Under the pieces are notes generated by a model. It was not told the DNA's origin. It ran no database searches and worked only from the letters and a program-made list of their open reading frames with translations. Shown piece after piece: positions 26,564-35,570 of a stretch of 64,000 nt of DNA. This stretch comes from Persicobacter sp. CCB-QB2. GTDB taxonomy: Bacteria > Bacteroidota > Bacteroidia > Cytophagales > Cyclobacteriaceae. The stretch lies in NCBI RefSeq assembly GCF_001274635.1, contig NZ_LBGV01000001.1:3038001-3102000 (forward strand), given 5' to 3'. The translations under genes and the position numbers were made by a program. The number at the start of each line of letters is the position of its first letter. Position 1 is the stretch's first letter.

Positions 26564-26594
26564 AAGCCCGGCGAAAATCGTCGGGCTTCTTTTT
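26564..26594. terminator. Bidirectional terminator between convergent genes
   Basis: The near-perfect stem AAGCCCGGCG / CGTCGGGCTT has a short A-rich loop and T-runs on either side. It lies between the LruC gene stop and the threonine dehydrogenase stop. Confidence 0.85.
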
Positions 26595-27524
26595 TTAGAT
26601 ATGCTCTAAAATATCTTTGGTCATGGCATCCAAATCAAATTTCGGAGCCCAATTCCAATGCGCTCTGGCGAACTGGTCGTCAATAGAATCCGGCCATGAC
26701 TCTGCAATAGCCTGACGATGATCCGGTTTGTACACCATTTTAAAGTCCGGAATAATCTTCTGAATAGACTCCCCAATCTCTTCTGGCGCGAAGCTCATTC
26801 CCGCCAAATTATAAGAAGTGCGGATTTTCACCTGCTCCGCCGGACTTTCCATCAACTGAATGGTACCACGGATGGCATCCTCCATATACATCATCGGCAA
26901 TACCGTGCCTTTATCCAAAAAGCAATTGAACTCTTCGCCCTGCTTGGCTTTGAAATAAATATCAACGGCATAGTCTGTGGTTCCTCCACCCGGCATGGCC
27001 TTATAGCCTACCAGCCCCGGATAACGTACCGAACGTACATCCACACCAAATTTTTGGAAATAATACTGACACAATTTTTCACCTGCCAGCTTATTTACCC
27101 CATACATGGTCGTCGGGTTCATCACCGTTTCCTGAGGAGTCATCACCTTAGGGGTATCAGGTCCAAAAACCGCGATAGAACTCGGCCAATAAATTTTATT
27201 TAAATTCTTTTCTCTGGCAAGTTCCAGCACATTTACCAAGCCATTCATGTTCACATTCCATGCAATACCTGGCTTGGACTCCCCAATGGAGGACAAAATA
27301 GCGGCAAGATTATAAATTTGGGTGATCTTGTGCTTTTCCACAATTTGCCCCAAACGTTCCCGATCCAAAACGTCCAATTGCTCAAACGGACCGCGTTCGG
27401 CCTGCGCTTTGGCCACGGTTAAATCGGAGGCAATGACATTTTGCTCTCCATATAATTTTCGCAATTCATCCGTAAGCTCAGAACCCAATTGTCCGAAAGC
27501 GCCAATGACTAAAACTCTCTCCAT
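26595..27524 (-). CDS. SDR-type L-threonine 3-dehydrogenase (NAD-dependent epimerase family)
   Basis: A 309-aa extended short-chain dehydrogenase. It shows the nucleotide motif VLVIGAFGQLGSEL at residues 4-17, the catalytic YGVNKLAGEKL (YxxxK near 143), and PSSIAVFGPDTPK, seen in threonine dehydrogenases of the epimerase type. It would oxidise L-threonine to 2-amino-3-ketobutyrate, which the product of the divergent kbl gene cleaves with CoA to glycine and acetyl-CoA. The pairing with kbl is the main reason for choosing this function over a generic epimerase. The classical zinc-type tdh is absent from the window. Confidence 0.8.
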   Translation of the reverse strand: MERVLVIGAFGQLGSELTDELRKLYGEQNVIASDLTVAKAQAERGPFEQLDVLDRERLGQIVEKHKITQIYNLAAILSSIGESKPGIAWNVNMNGLVNVLELAREKNLNKIYWPSSIAVFGPDTPKVMTPQETVMNPTTMYGVNKLAGEKLCQYYFQKFGVDVRSVRYPGLVGYKAMPGGGTTDYAVDIYFKAKQGEEFNCFLDKGTVLPMMYMEDAIRGTIQLMESPAEQVKIRTSYNLAGMSFAPEEIGESIQKIIPDFKMVYKPDHRQAIAESWPDSIDDQFARAHWNWAPKFDLDAMTKDILEHI

Positions 27525-27621
27525 TCCAATAATACAGAAAAACGGTAATTTTTTTGAATAATTATTAACAATAACTATCCAATAATGAATAAATTTAAAT
27601 TCAATCCTGAAGCAAAGCTTT

Positions 27622-27629
27622 TACCTTTG
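27622..27629 (+). promoter_or_regulatory. Likely -7 box of the kbl transcript
   Basis: TACCTTTG matches TAnnTTTG exactly and lies 46 bases before the 62-aa gene. The -33 box is not clear at 19-20 base spacing. Confidence 0.45.
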
Positions 27630-27674
27630 GATTTAGGTGCTAATTTATGATTTTTGAACCACTAATTCGGGTAA

Positions 27675-27863
27675 ATGAAGATGGAATTTAGCGAATATTT
27701 AAAAACAAAAAATATTAATCCGGCCGCTTTTGAGCAGAACGAACCGGAAAAGTATAAGCTTTGGAATCAGGAGTTTAGCGAGATGCATCCCAAAAGTTTC
27801 ACCATGCAAAAACTCTTTGAGATTAATAAAATTCGTAGAAAATTCACCCTTACCAAATATTAA
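27675..27863 (+). CDS. Small conserved-looking protein of unknown function
   Basis: A 62-aa soluble, basic protein, MKMEFSEYLKTKNINPAAF... ending FEINKIRRKFTLTKY. A second ATG at 27681 gives 60 aa. No motif was recognised. Support comes from a TAnnTTTG box upstream, position as the first gene ahead of kbl (67-base gap, same strand), and amino acid use without the bias of a random frame. It could be a minor regulator of threonine breakdown or unrelated; nothing in the sequence decides this. Confidence 0.55.
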   Translation: MKMEFSEYLKTKNINPAAFEQNEPEKYKLWNQEFSEMHPKSFTMQKLFEINKIRRKFTLTKY

Positions 27864-27929
27864 TTCAGGTTACACCATTTTACCCTAATTATTAACGGAA
27901 AAATTTTCCCCTACTATATAATTTACAAC

Positions 27930-29120
27930 ATGTACGAAACGCTTAAACCCGCACTTGAAAAAGAGCTGGAGGCCATCAAGGAAGCTGGTCTTTACAAAAC
28001 GGAAAGAATCATTACTACTCCTCAGGGAGCGGAGATTAAAACCACAGAAGGTAAGGAAGTTATCAATTTCTGTGCGAACAATTATTTGGGACTTTCCTCT
28101 CACCCAAGAGTGATTGAGGCGGCAAAAAGAACAATTGACACCCATGGCTTTGGAATGTCTTCCGTTCGTTTCATTTGCGGAACGCAGGATATTCACCGCG
28201 AATTAGAGCAAAAAGTAGCCAAATGGTTGGGGACAGAAGATACCATTTTGTATGCTGCTGCTTTTGATGCCAATGGTGGCGTTTTCGAACCTCTTTTGGG
28301 CCCCAACAGTGCCATTATCTCTGACACCCTTAACCATGCTTCCATCATTGATGGGGTGCGTTTATGTAAGGCGGCCCGTTACCGCTATAAGCATAACGAT
28401 ATGGCGGATTTGGAAGAGCAATTGAAAGCTGCTCAGGATGCTGAGCATAGAATTATCGTAACTGACTCGGTATTCTCCATGGATGGCACCATTGCCCAGT
28501 TGGACAAAATCTGTGATTTGGCTGATCAATACAAAGCATTGGTGATGGTAGACGAATGCCACTCTTCCGGATTTATGGGTAAAACCGGAAAAGGTACGCA
28601 CGAGCATTGCGATGTTATGGGAAGAATTGACATCATTACCGGTACTTTTGGTAAAGCCCTGGGGGGAGCTTCCGGTGGTTTCACTTCCGGCAGAAAAGAA
28701 ATTATTGACATGCTTCGCCAGCGTTCCCGCCCTTATTTATTCTCCAACACTTTGGCTCCAGCGATCGTGGGCGCTTCTATTGAGGTGATCGACATTCTGG
28801 AAGAAAGCACTGAGCTGAGAGATAAAGTTTGGGAAAACACCGCTTATTTCCGCGAGCAAATGACCGCGGCGGGTTTTGACATTAAGCCGGGTAGTCACCC
28901 AATTGTTCCGGTAATGCTATACGATGCTCCTTTGGCGCAGAAATTTGCGACCAGGCTTTTAGAAGAAGGCATTTATGTGATCGGATTTTTCTATCCGGTA
29001 GTACCAAAAGGGGAGGCAAGAATCAGAACACAGATCTCTGCGGTTCACGAAAAACATCATTTGGACAAAGCTATTGCGGCTTTCACCAAAATCGGAAAAG
29101 AACTGGGAGTAATTCAATAG
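27930..29120 (+). CDS. kbl: Glycine C-acetyltransferase (2-amino-3-ketobutyrate CoA ligase)
   Basis: A 396-aa PLP enzyme of the alpha-oxoamine synthase family. Visible features are the PLP lysine in [14 protein letters not shown] (near residue 240), [12 protein letters not shown], with the Asp that binds the pyridine ring, [15 protein letters not shown] and [17 protein letters not shown]. It cleaves 2-amino-3-ketobutyrate with CoA to glycine and acetyl-CoA. The same fold includes serine palmitoyltransferase and KAS synthases, but the sequence pattern and the adjacent threonine dehydrogenase favour Kbl. Length agrees with E. coli Kbl (398). A clear terminator follows. Confidence 0.92.
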   Translation: MYETLKPALEKELEAIKEAGLYKTERIITTPQGAEIKTTEGKEVINFCANNYLGLSSHPRVIEAAKRTIDTHGFGMSSVRFICGTQDIHRELEQKVAKWLGTEDTILYAAAFDANGGVFEPLLGPNSAIISDTLNHASIIDGVRLCKAARYRYKHNDMADLEEQLKAAQDAEHRIIVTDSVFSMDGTIAQLDKICDLADQYKALVMVDECHSSGFMGKTGKGTHEHCDVMGRIDIITGTFGKALGGASGGFTSGRKEIIDMLRQRSRPYLFSNTLAPAIVGASIEVIDILEESTELRDKVWENTAYFREQMTAAGFDIKPGSHPIVPVMLYDAPLAQKFATRLLEEGIYVIGFFYPVVPKGEARIRTQISAVHEKHHLDKAIAAFTKIGKELGVIQ

Positions 29121-29143
29121 TACCCTTTCAGAAACGATCCCCG

Positions 29144-29172
29144 AAAGACCGGTTTACGCCGGTCTTTTTTTT
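29144..29172 (+). terminator. Terminator of kbl
   Basis: The stem AAAGACCGG / CCGGTCTTT with a TTTACG loop and eight T lies 24 bases after the kbl stop. Confidence 0.88.
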
Positions 29173-29234
29173 GTGTCTTAGGGATTTTGCCCTGCTTCCG
29201 AATTCTGATGATTATTCCTTATATTGTTCATAAA

Positions 29235-29282
29235 CGGACAGTTGTGGTCACGAGCGGACACTACCATTCTCAAAAGCGGACA
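29235..29282 (+). promoter_or_regulatory. Three phased CGGACA sites upstream of the sigma-54 regulator gene
   Basis: CGGACA occurs at 29235-29240, 29255-29260 and 29277-29282, that is 20 and 22 bases apart, close to two helical turns each. The third is part of the palindrome CGGACAGTCCG. They lie 85-132 bases before the response-regulator gene, where an NtrC-type activator would bind its own promoter. Confidence 0.45.
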
Positions 29283-29366
29283 GTCCGATATGCTCAGTAT
29301 GCTTGTAATCAAAGATTTAGGATTATGGCATCATTTTAGGATAATTTTTCACCAAACCTTACTACT

Positions 29367-30758
29367 ATGATGGAAAAAGAGCTCGGCAAAATTTTAATTA
29401 TTGATGATGATGAGGATGTACTATTTGCAGCCAAGATGCTGTTGAAAAAATATGCAAAGGAAGTCATCATTGAGAAAAACCCTAAAAAAATACCTTTCCT
29501 GCTCAATCATGACACCTACGATGTCATCATGCTGGACATGAATTTTAGCCGGGACACTACCTCGGGGAAAGAAGGTTTCTATTGGCTGGAACACATCATG
29601 GAAAGAGATGCCAATGCGGTGGTGATCCTCATTACCGCCTTTGGTGATGTGGAAATGGCCGTTCAGGCCTTGAAGCAGGGCGCTACCGACTTCGTACTGA
29701 AGCCCTGGCAAAATGAAAAGCTGTTGGCCACCCTAACGTCTGCCAGTAAGCTTCGCAAATCTTATGAACAGGTAGATACGCTTCGCCAGACCAATCGCCA
29801 ACTTTCAGCGGATCAGCAGGATAATTTTGGGCAAATGATAGGGGACAGCCCTTCCATGCGGAATGTATTCGCCATTATTGATAAAGTCGCCACCACCGAT
29901 GCCAATGTCTTAATTCTGGGGGAAAATGGAACCGGTAAAGAATTGGTCGCCAGAGAAATTCACAATCGCTCGATGCGCAAAAACAATATTTTTGTAAATG
30001 TGGACATGGGCGCTATCACCGAAACGCTTTTTGAAAGTGAACTCTTTGGACATAAAAAGGGCGCTTATACCGATGCCAAGGAAGACCGCGTGGGGCGCTT
30101 TGAAATGGCCAATAAAGGCTCTCTGTTTTTGGATGAAATCGGTAACCTGAGCATGCCATTACAATCCAAATTACTGACTGCCCTCCAAAGAAGAGAAATC
30201 ACCAGAATTGGAACTAATAAGTCCATACCGGTAGATATTCGGCTGATCACTGCGACCAATATGCCTTTGCACGAAATGGTGCATCAAAATACTTTCCGAC
30301 AGGATCTACTCTACCGAATCAATACGGTGGAAATTCACCTGCCCCCCCTTCGGGAAAGACAGGAAGACATCCCGACCCTTGCCAGACACTTCATCAATAG
30401 TTATTGTAAAAAATATCAAAAGCCACCGATTAGCCTTGATGACTCCGGCCTGCAAAGGATGAAATCCTACGGCTGGCCCGGAAATATCCGGGAATTGCAA
30501 CATGCCATTGAACGCGCCATTATCATGTGCGATGGGGAGAAACTGAGTGAAAAAGATTTCTTTTTCCTTCAGCAAACCATGCACCAGGTGCAAAACGAAC
30601 CCTCCCAGCCGGCTAATAACTTTAATTTGGATGAAGTCGAGAAAAACGTCATTCAAAAAGCCATTGACAAACATAATGGAAACATCTCGCAGGCTGCCAA
30701 AGAATTGGGACTGACGAGGGCTTCCCTCTATCGCAGACTACAGAAATATGGAATATAA
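29367..30758 (+). CDS. NtrC-family sigma-54-dependent response regulator
   Basis: 463 aa in three parts. The receiver domain (about 7-125) has acidic residues IIDDDED and the phosphorylatable Asp57 in MLDMNF. The AAA+ domain (about 158-385) has Walker A GENGTGK (185-191), Walker B LFLDEIGN (253-260) and the loop GAYTDA (232-237) in place of the classical GAFTGA that touches sigma-54. A Fis-type helix-turn-helix ends the protein (GNISQAAKELGLTRASLYRRL). The two-residue change in the loop is read as family variation. It overlaps the histidine kinase gene by 11 bases, so they form one two-component operon. Confidence 0.93.
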   Translation: MMEKELGKILIIDDDEDVLFAAKMLLKKYAKEVIIEKNPKKIPFLLNHDTYDVIMLDMNFSRDTTSGKEGFYWLEHIMERDANAVVILITAFGDVEMAVQALKQGATDFVLKPWQNEKLLATLTSASKLRKSYEQVDTLRQTNRQLSADQQDNFGQMIGDSPSMRNVFAIIDKVATTDANVLILGENGTGKELVAREIHNRSMRKNNIFVNVDMGAITETLFESELFGHKKGAYTDAKEDRVGRFEMANKGSLFLDEIGNLSMPLQSKLLTALQRREITRIGTNKSIPVDIRLITATNMPLHEMVHQNTFRQDLLYRINTVEIHLPPLRERQEDIPTLARHFINSYCKKYQKPPISLDDSGLQRMKSYGWPGNIRELQHAIERAIIMCDGEKLSEKDFFFLQQTMHQVQNEPSQPANNFNLDEVEKNVIQKAIDKHNGNISQAAKELGLTRASLYRRLQKYGI

Positions 30759-32121
30759 TTCCCTGAAAAAAGAAATATTACTCCGGCTCATCGCCCTGAC
30801 CGTCTCTGTCTTTGCTTTGGCATTTTTAATCCTGAGCGACGATAGGTCGGCTTTTTCGATCATCGTGGTGTTACTGCTGGTGGCCGGACAAGTGTTTCTG
30901 CTCATGAAGATGATGGACACCATTCATAACGCATTGAGCAAATTTTTTCAATTAAAGGAAAACGGGAACACCCCATTCCGCTTTCCCCAGTACAACGACC
31001 AGAGTTATCTCAGTGGTTTGTACCGGGAACTCAATGGCATGCTCAATGAATTCCGATTAGAGCCTGAAGAGGGAAGAGAAAAATACAATTACCTTAAAAA
31101 CATTGTGCAGCATGCCGGGGTAGGTCTGATCACTTTTGATTCCCGGGGAAAGGTAGAAATCTTCAATACCGAAGCCAAAAACCTATTGGGCATCGAAAGC
31201 CTGGATCACATTTCTGCCCTGACAGAAGTACACCCTGAGCTGCGGCAACAAATAAAAAACCTGAAGACCGGCGGCAGAGGATTGATCAAAATTCAAAACG
31301 GAGATGAAGAAGTGAATCTGTCCCTATTCGCAGTGGAGCTCCATTTGAATAAGGAAAACTTCAAGCTGATTTCCTTCCAGAACATTCAGTCCGAGCTGGA
31401 TCAGAATGAGATGGAAGCCTGGCAAAAACTGGTACGCGTGCTGACGCACGAGATCATGAACTCTATTACACCGATTACTTCCCTGGCTTCCACCATTGAA
31501 GGAGATATCATCCATAACCTCGATCGCTGCGAGGAGGAAAAAGAATTCTGCGATTTCCCCAAGGCTGATTTGGAAGACCTTCAAATGGCCGTTCGAACGA
31601 TTCAGAAAAGGGGAGAAGGGCTGATTCACTTTGTGACGGACTTCCGCAGCCTGACCAAAATTCCAAAACCAGAACGTCGGGTGGTAGCGGCCAGATCACT
31701 TTTTGATGAAGTGGTGCGCCTGATGGCATATGAAACCCAACCGAAAAACATTGATGTAAAAATAGACGTGATCCCGGATGACCTGGCCATTTTTGTGGAT
31801 CCACAACAACTACAGCAGGTATTAATCAACCTGATGCAGAATGCCTGTCAGGCCATAAAGAAAAAAGAAGGTGGTCTAATTGAGTTAATCGCACTGAGAG
31901 GCGGAAAAGCGGATCAGACCCTTTTAATCATTCGGGACAATGGAACGGGTATTGAAGCGGATGCCCTGGCAAAAATCTTCATCCCATTCTTTACCACTAA
32001 GAAAAATGGATCGGGTATTGGCTTGGCATTATCTCGTCAAATCATCCGTCAGCATCATGGAAATATTACCGCCAAGTCTACCGAAGGAGTGGGTAGTGAA
32101 TTTACCATTCGGATCAATTAA
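30748..32121 (+). CDS. Membrane-bound sensor histidine kinase with PAS domain
   Basis: A 457-aa partner of the preceding regulator. Two membrane helices lie at about residues 10-26 and 33-51 with almost no periplasmic loop, which suggests an intracellular or membrane signal. A PAS domain covers about 113-200 (NIVQHAGVGLITFDSRGKVE). The HisKA motif is LTHEIMNSITPITSLAST, with the phosphorylated His near 232. The ATPase part shows LINLMQNACQAI (N box), RDNGTGIEADAL (G1) and GSGIGLALSRQI (G2). The signal and the target genes are unknown; there is no obvious regulated gene next to it. Confidence 0.92.
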   Translation: MEYNSLKKEILLRLIALTVSVFALAFLILSDDRSAFSIIVVLLLVAGQVFLLMKMMDTIHNALSKFFQLKENGNTPFRFPQYNDQSYLSGLYRELNGMLNEFRLEPEEGREKYNYLKNIVQHAGVGLITFDSRGKVEIFNTEAKNLLGIESLDHISALTEVHPELRQQIKNLKTGGRGLIKIQNGDEEVNLSLFAVELHLNKENFKLISFQNIQSELDQNEMEAWQKLVRVLTHEIMNSITPITSLASTIEGDIIHNLDRCEEEKEFCDFPKADLEDLQMAVRTIQKRGEGLIHFVTDFRSLTKIPKPERRVVAARSLFDEVVRLMAYETQPKNIDVKIDVIPDDLAIFVDPQQLQQVLINLMQNACQAIKKKEGGLIELIALRGGKADQTLLIIRDNGTGIEADALAKIFIPFFTTKKNGSGIGLALSRQIIRQHHGNITAKSTEGVGSEFTIRIN

Positions 32122-32282
32122 TCCCTAAACTAAAACCGGCAGGTTCCCCAGATAAAATAGGCCGATTAATTTATTTGACGTACTTCCTCAACAGGGTGAC
32201 TATCCGCCAAAACGCTGCGAGCAATTTGCAGGCTGAAACCGGATAATCAGAATAATACAGAGGTAAAATTCCAATAATCTAC

Positions 32283-32306
32283 AAAGCCCCTCAGGGGCTT
32301 TTTTTC
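32283..32306 (+). terminator. Terminator after the two-component operon
   Basis: AAAGCCCC-TCA-GGGGCTTT with a T-run, 161 bases after the kinase stop. The 140 bases before it hold no gene that I can see. Confidence 0.85.
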
Positions 32307-32377
32307 ATCCTTTCTTAAAAATGAATTGACAACCAGTTGATGATTAATGATGACCTTGCGCTAAACCGTTTCCGTTT

Positions 32378-33265
32378 ATGGCCAAGCACTACAAGACCAT
32401 CGTTATCTCTGATGTTCACCTGGGAACCCGAGGCTCAAAAGCCAAAGAACTGGTGAAGTTTTTAAAGAAAAACAGCTGTGATAATCTTTTCCTGAATGGG
32501 GATATCATCGATGGCTGGCAATTAAAGAAATCAGGGGTTTGGAAGAAAAAGCATACCCGATTTTTTATGCGCATCATGAAAATGATGGAAAAGCATCAAA
32601 CCAAAGTATTTTACCTTAGAGGAAATCATGATGACTTTTTGGACCAGGTGCTTCCACTAAAAATCGGCAACTTTGAGATTGCCAAAGACTATTTTTACCA
32701 CAGTCATGGAAAGCGGTATTACATCATTCATGGAGATATTTTCGATTCCATTACCACTCAATGGACCTGGCTGGCCAAGCTGGGCGATATTGGCTATACG
32801 TTTTTGCTTTGGCTAAATCACCATTACAATCGCAGAAGAAGAAAAAAAGGGCTACCCTATTATTCGCTTTCTCAGGTAATCAAAGCCAGGGTAAAATCGG
32901 CCGTTTCTTTTATTGATGATTTTGAGCAGCATCTGGTCTCCATTGCCCGCCACCATAACTGCAACGGCATTATCTGCGGACATATTCACCAGCCTGCCAA
33001 CAAAATGATTGAGGATATTCACTACCTCAACTCCGGAGACTGGGTGGAATCCCTAACGGCGCTGGCAGAAGATGAAAATGGAAAATGGCAGCTGATAACC
33101 TACTGCGAAGAATTAATGGAGGAAGAGGAAGTGGAGAAGAAAGGAAATAAGGAATGGGAAAATCTCCTGCAAAATTCAGAAGAAGAGGAAAACACCACCA
33201 TGAGCAGGGAAGAACTTCCGCTTTCTGTCCATGAAATGATTAAATTAACCGATAAATTCGAATAA
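32378..33265 (+). CDS. LpxH-like metallophosphoesterase (UDP-2,3-diacylglucosamine diphosphatase family)
   Basis: A 295-aa calcineurin-like phosphoesterase. Metal ligands are in order: ISDVHLG (DxH), FLNGDIIDGW (GDxxD), LRGNHDD (GNHD/E), IIHGD and CGHIHQP (GHxH). The pattern with KKHTRFFMRIMKMM and a Trp-rich central part resembles UDP-2,3-diacylglucosamine hydrolase homologues, which act in lipid A synthesis. A Glu-rich tail (about 248-280) is extra. The next gene, a glycosyltransferase, starts 9 bases after the stop. A lipid A or surface glycolipid role is the best guess. Confidence 0.8.
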   Translation: MAKHYKTIVISDVHLGTRGSKAKELVKFLKKNSCDNLFLNGDIIDGWQLKKSGVWKKKHTRFFMRIMKMMEKHQTKVFYLRGNHDDFLDQVLPLKIGNFEIAKDYFYHSHGKRYYIIHGDIFDSITTQWTWLAKLGDIGYTFLLWLNHHYNRRRRKKGLPYYSLSQVIKARVKSAVSFIDDFEQHLVSIARHHNCNGIICGHIHQPANKMIEDIHYLNSGDWVESLTALAEDENGKWQLITYCEELMEEEEVEKKGNKEWENLLQNSEEEENTTMSREELPLSVHEMIKLTDKFE

Positions 33266-33274
33266 AAATAAAGC

Positions 33275-34414
33275 ATGCGATTCATATTTATTGTTCAAAT
33301 CGAGGGGAGAGGGCATATGACTCAGGCCATGGCGCTGCAAACCCACCTGCAAAAAGCAGGTCATGAAGTATCGCATGTCTTCCTGGGTAAGGGGAAAAGA
33401 CGAGAAATGCCGGAATATTTCGCAGAACACTTTTCCTGCCCGGTAGAACAGGTGGCAAGCCCCAACTTTATCACTGATAAACACAATAAGAAAGTAAGAA
33501 TCGTCCGTTCGGTATTATATAATTTCAAATACCTGAATATCTTCAAAAAAAGTCTTAATCGTATTCATGAGGTGGTGCAGGAACAAAAACCCGATATCAT
33601 CGTCAGTTTCTATGATTTTTTGGGTGGATTTTACAATCTACGCTTTCGCCCTAAGGCCAAATTTGTCTGCATAGGCCATCAGTACCTGGCTCAGCACCCG
33701 GAATTTCCACATATTCCTCAACGCAGGTCCGAAAAACTTCTTTTCGAAACCAATAACTTCCTGATGGCCATGGGGGCCGATCTTAAAATAGCACTTTCCT
33801 TCGCGCCCTATACCTCACTTCCGGAAAAGAAAACCGTAGTCGTCCCACCCTTGCTAAGAGATGATTTACCCGAACCCTCTCTTCATCAGGAGGAATTTTT
33901 GCTTTGCTATATGGTCAATGACGGCTATGGAGACGATATCAGGAAATGGCATGAGCGCAACCGGGAAGTGAAGCTCGTTGCTTTTTGGGACCGAAAAACT
34001 GCCGGGGAAGTGTACCAACCTCATCCCAACCTAATCTTTCATCAGCTCAATGGTCCCAAATTCATAGACCACATGCTGCGTTGCAGAGGCTTGGTAAGCA
34101 CTGCCGGTTTTGAATCCATTTGTGAGGCCATGTATTTAGGAAAACCCACCTTTATGGTGCCTGTAAAAAGGCAATATGAACAAGCCTGCAATGCGCTGGA
34201 TGCCGCAAAAGCAGGTGCGGGAATTTGGGCTGAACACTTTGACATCAGTACCTTTCTGGCCTATTTGGAAGGACAAAAAACGAAAAGAGTAAATCCGCAG
34301 AAAGAATGGTTCGATGACGGAGAGAGAAAGATCATAGCGGCATTGGAACAGCTGAATTCCAGTGAAAGGACAAGCTCACCTGGCCAAAAAATTACAGAAT
34401 CACTGCAAGTCTGA
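33275..34414 (+). CDS. Glycosyltransferase family protein (MurG-like GT-B)
   Basis: 379 aa. The N-terminus MRFIFIVQIEGRGHMTQAMA is the GxGH-like loop of GT-B enzymes of the MurG/UDP-glucuronosyltransferase type. Near the C-terminus, CRGLVSTAGFESICEAMYLG followed by KPTFMVPVKRQYEQ is the typical nucleotide-sugar-binding segment. No membrane helix is present; such enzymes are usually peripheral at the inner membrane. It is coupled to the LpxH-like gene 9 bases upstream, which points to glycolipid or lipid A modification. Donor and acceptor are unknown. Confidence 0.82.
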   Translation: MRFIFIVQIEGRGHMTQAMALQTHLQKAGHEVSHVFLGKGKRREMPEYFAEHFSCPVEQVASPNFITDKHNKKVRIVRSVLYNFKYLNIFKKSLNRIHEVVQEQKPDIIVSFYDFLGGFYNLRFRPKAKFVCIGHQYLAQHPEFPHIPQRRSEKLLFETNNFLMAMGADLKIALSFAPYTSLPEKKTVVVPPLLRDDLPEPSLHQEEFLLCYMVNDGYGDDIRKWHERNREVKLVAFWDRKTAGEVYQPHPNLIFHQLNGPKFIDHMLRCRGLVSTAGFESICEAMYLGKPTFMVPVKRQYEQACNALDAAKAGAGIWAEHFDISTFLAYLEGQKTKRVNPQKEWFDDGERKIIAALEQLNSSERTSSPGQKITESLQV

Positions 34415-34508
34415 TGACCTCCCGAAATATCCTATGGATTTTGCTCACAATTTCCTCCTGAATGTCGTTGTGATCTTTATATTTGTGACCGACAGACAAT
34501 CCACAACA

Positions 34509-35570
34509 ATGGCCATAATCAGTAAGAAAAAAATCATTTATCCGATTTACGATAAATTACAACTCTATTGTGCCGAGCACGGTCGACAAGCAGACTTACC
34601 CATCACCTATGAAGACCTCTGCCGATACAATAGTTCCATCCCACTTTTTGATAACAACGACAATGACACCCTTTGGGAGACTGTATTTTTCTCTCCCATT
34701 GAAATGGAACAGGTGCACGCTAGTCTGAAATATATTTACTCTTTATTGAGAGCTGGCGGGGATGTATCGGTGATCAAACACCTTTATATTGATCGCATTG
34801 ACGTTTGTACTTACGGCAATACCCGTCCCTTCCGAATTCGGGTGGTGAACCGTATTAACGACCTTTTCGACTATTTTTATATCAAAAGAGCCGATGCTTC
34901 CCGGGTTTATGGCCTGGAGCTGGAACATCTCCTTTCTCCTAATAACATCACCTTCTTTGTGAATGACCAGACGCTGGTAGAAGAACATATTCAGGGGATT
35001 CCCGGCGACCAGTTTATGGCCGGACATATGCATTCACAGGAGGTCAATGAGATCAGACTGGCCAAGGAATTTGTTAAATTCAACGAACGATGCTTCGTGC
35101 GCCTTTTGGGAGATATGCACGCCAATAACTTTGTGGTGGAGATTATTCCGGATTTTGATGAGGTTCATTATCGAATCCGTCCTATTGACTTTGACCAGCA
35201 AAACTACGAAGGCCGTCGGGTAATTTATCTTCCACAGTTTTTTAAGCAGAACAACCCCATCATTCAGATTGGCATCAAGTATATGAAGCCGGAGCTGGAA
35301 TTACAGTACCAAAAAGAGGAGCGTTCCCGATTAAGAAACCGAATTCGTGCTGCGCATTATAAGATTGATCAGCTGATCGAGGTGATGAAAGGCGATAATA
35401 TCTCCAAACCCACCAATGTACACCAGTTGAAAACCGAACTTTCGGAAATGTATCGTTCTTCCTCTTTCCTGAAATGCCAGAATATGGGAGAAGTGCTACA
35501 TGAAAGTCTGAGCATGCTCTTTAAACAAAAAATTCGCCCAAGGAATAACAGTATTCCAATTATTGAATAA
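34509..35570 (+). CDS. Protein-kinase-like/phosphotransferase-fold protein of unknown target
   Basis: 353 aa from the ATG at 34509 (MAIISKKKIIYPIYDKL). No named family was recognised, but the middle shows a kinase-like layout: VEEHIQGIPGDQF (aminoglycoside-phosphotransferase-like hinge), LLGDMHANNFVV (catalytic-loop pattern GDxHxxN, Asp202/His204/Asn207) and RPIDFDQQ (metal-binding IDFD, Asp227). An earlier ATG at 34362 overlaps the glycosyltransferase gene and adds 49 residues that look like out-of-frame sequence, so it was rejected. It is the third gene after the LpxH-like and glycosyltransferase genes (94-base gap). A sugar or lipid kinase role would fit but is inference. Confidence 0.6.
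   Translation: MAIISKKKIIYPIYDKLQLYCAEHGRQADLPITYEDLCRYNSSIPLFDNNDNDTLWETVFFSPIEMEQVHASLKYIYSLLRAGGDVSVIKHLYIDRIDVCTYGNTRPFRIRVVNRINDLFDYFYIKRADASRVYGLELEHLLSPNNITFFVNDQTLVEEHIQGIPGDQFMAGHMHSQEVNEIRLAKEFVKFNERCFVRLLGDMHANNFVVEIIPDFDEVHYRIRPIDFDQQNYEGRRVIYLPQFFKQNNPIIQIGIKYMKPELELQYQKEERSRLRNRIRAAHYKIDQLIEVMKGDNISKPTNVHQLKTELSEMYRSSSFLKCQNMGEVLHESLSMLFKQKIRPRNNSIPIIE

Noticed and set aside
32122..32282. Diverged repeat copy after the histidine kinase gene (GGCTGAAACCGGATAATCAG)
   Set aside because: The similarity is confined to a few bases; the TTAA ends and palindromic core are missing.
34362..34508. Longer start of the kinase-fold gene at ATG 34362
   Set aside because: It overlaps the glycosyltransferase gene by 53 bases, and the added residues do not look like coding sequence.
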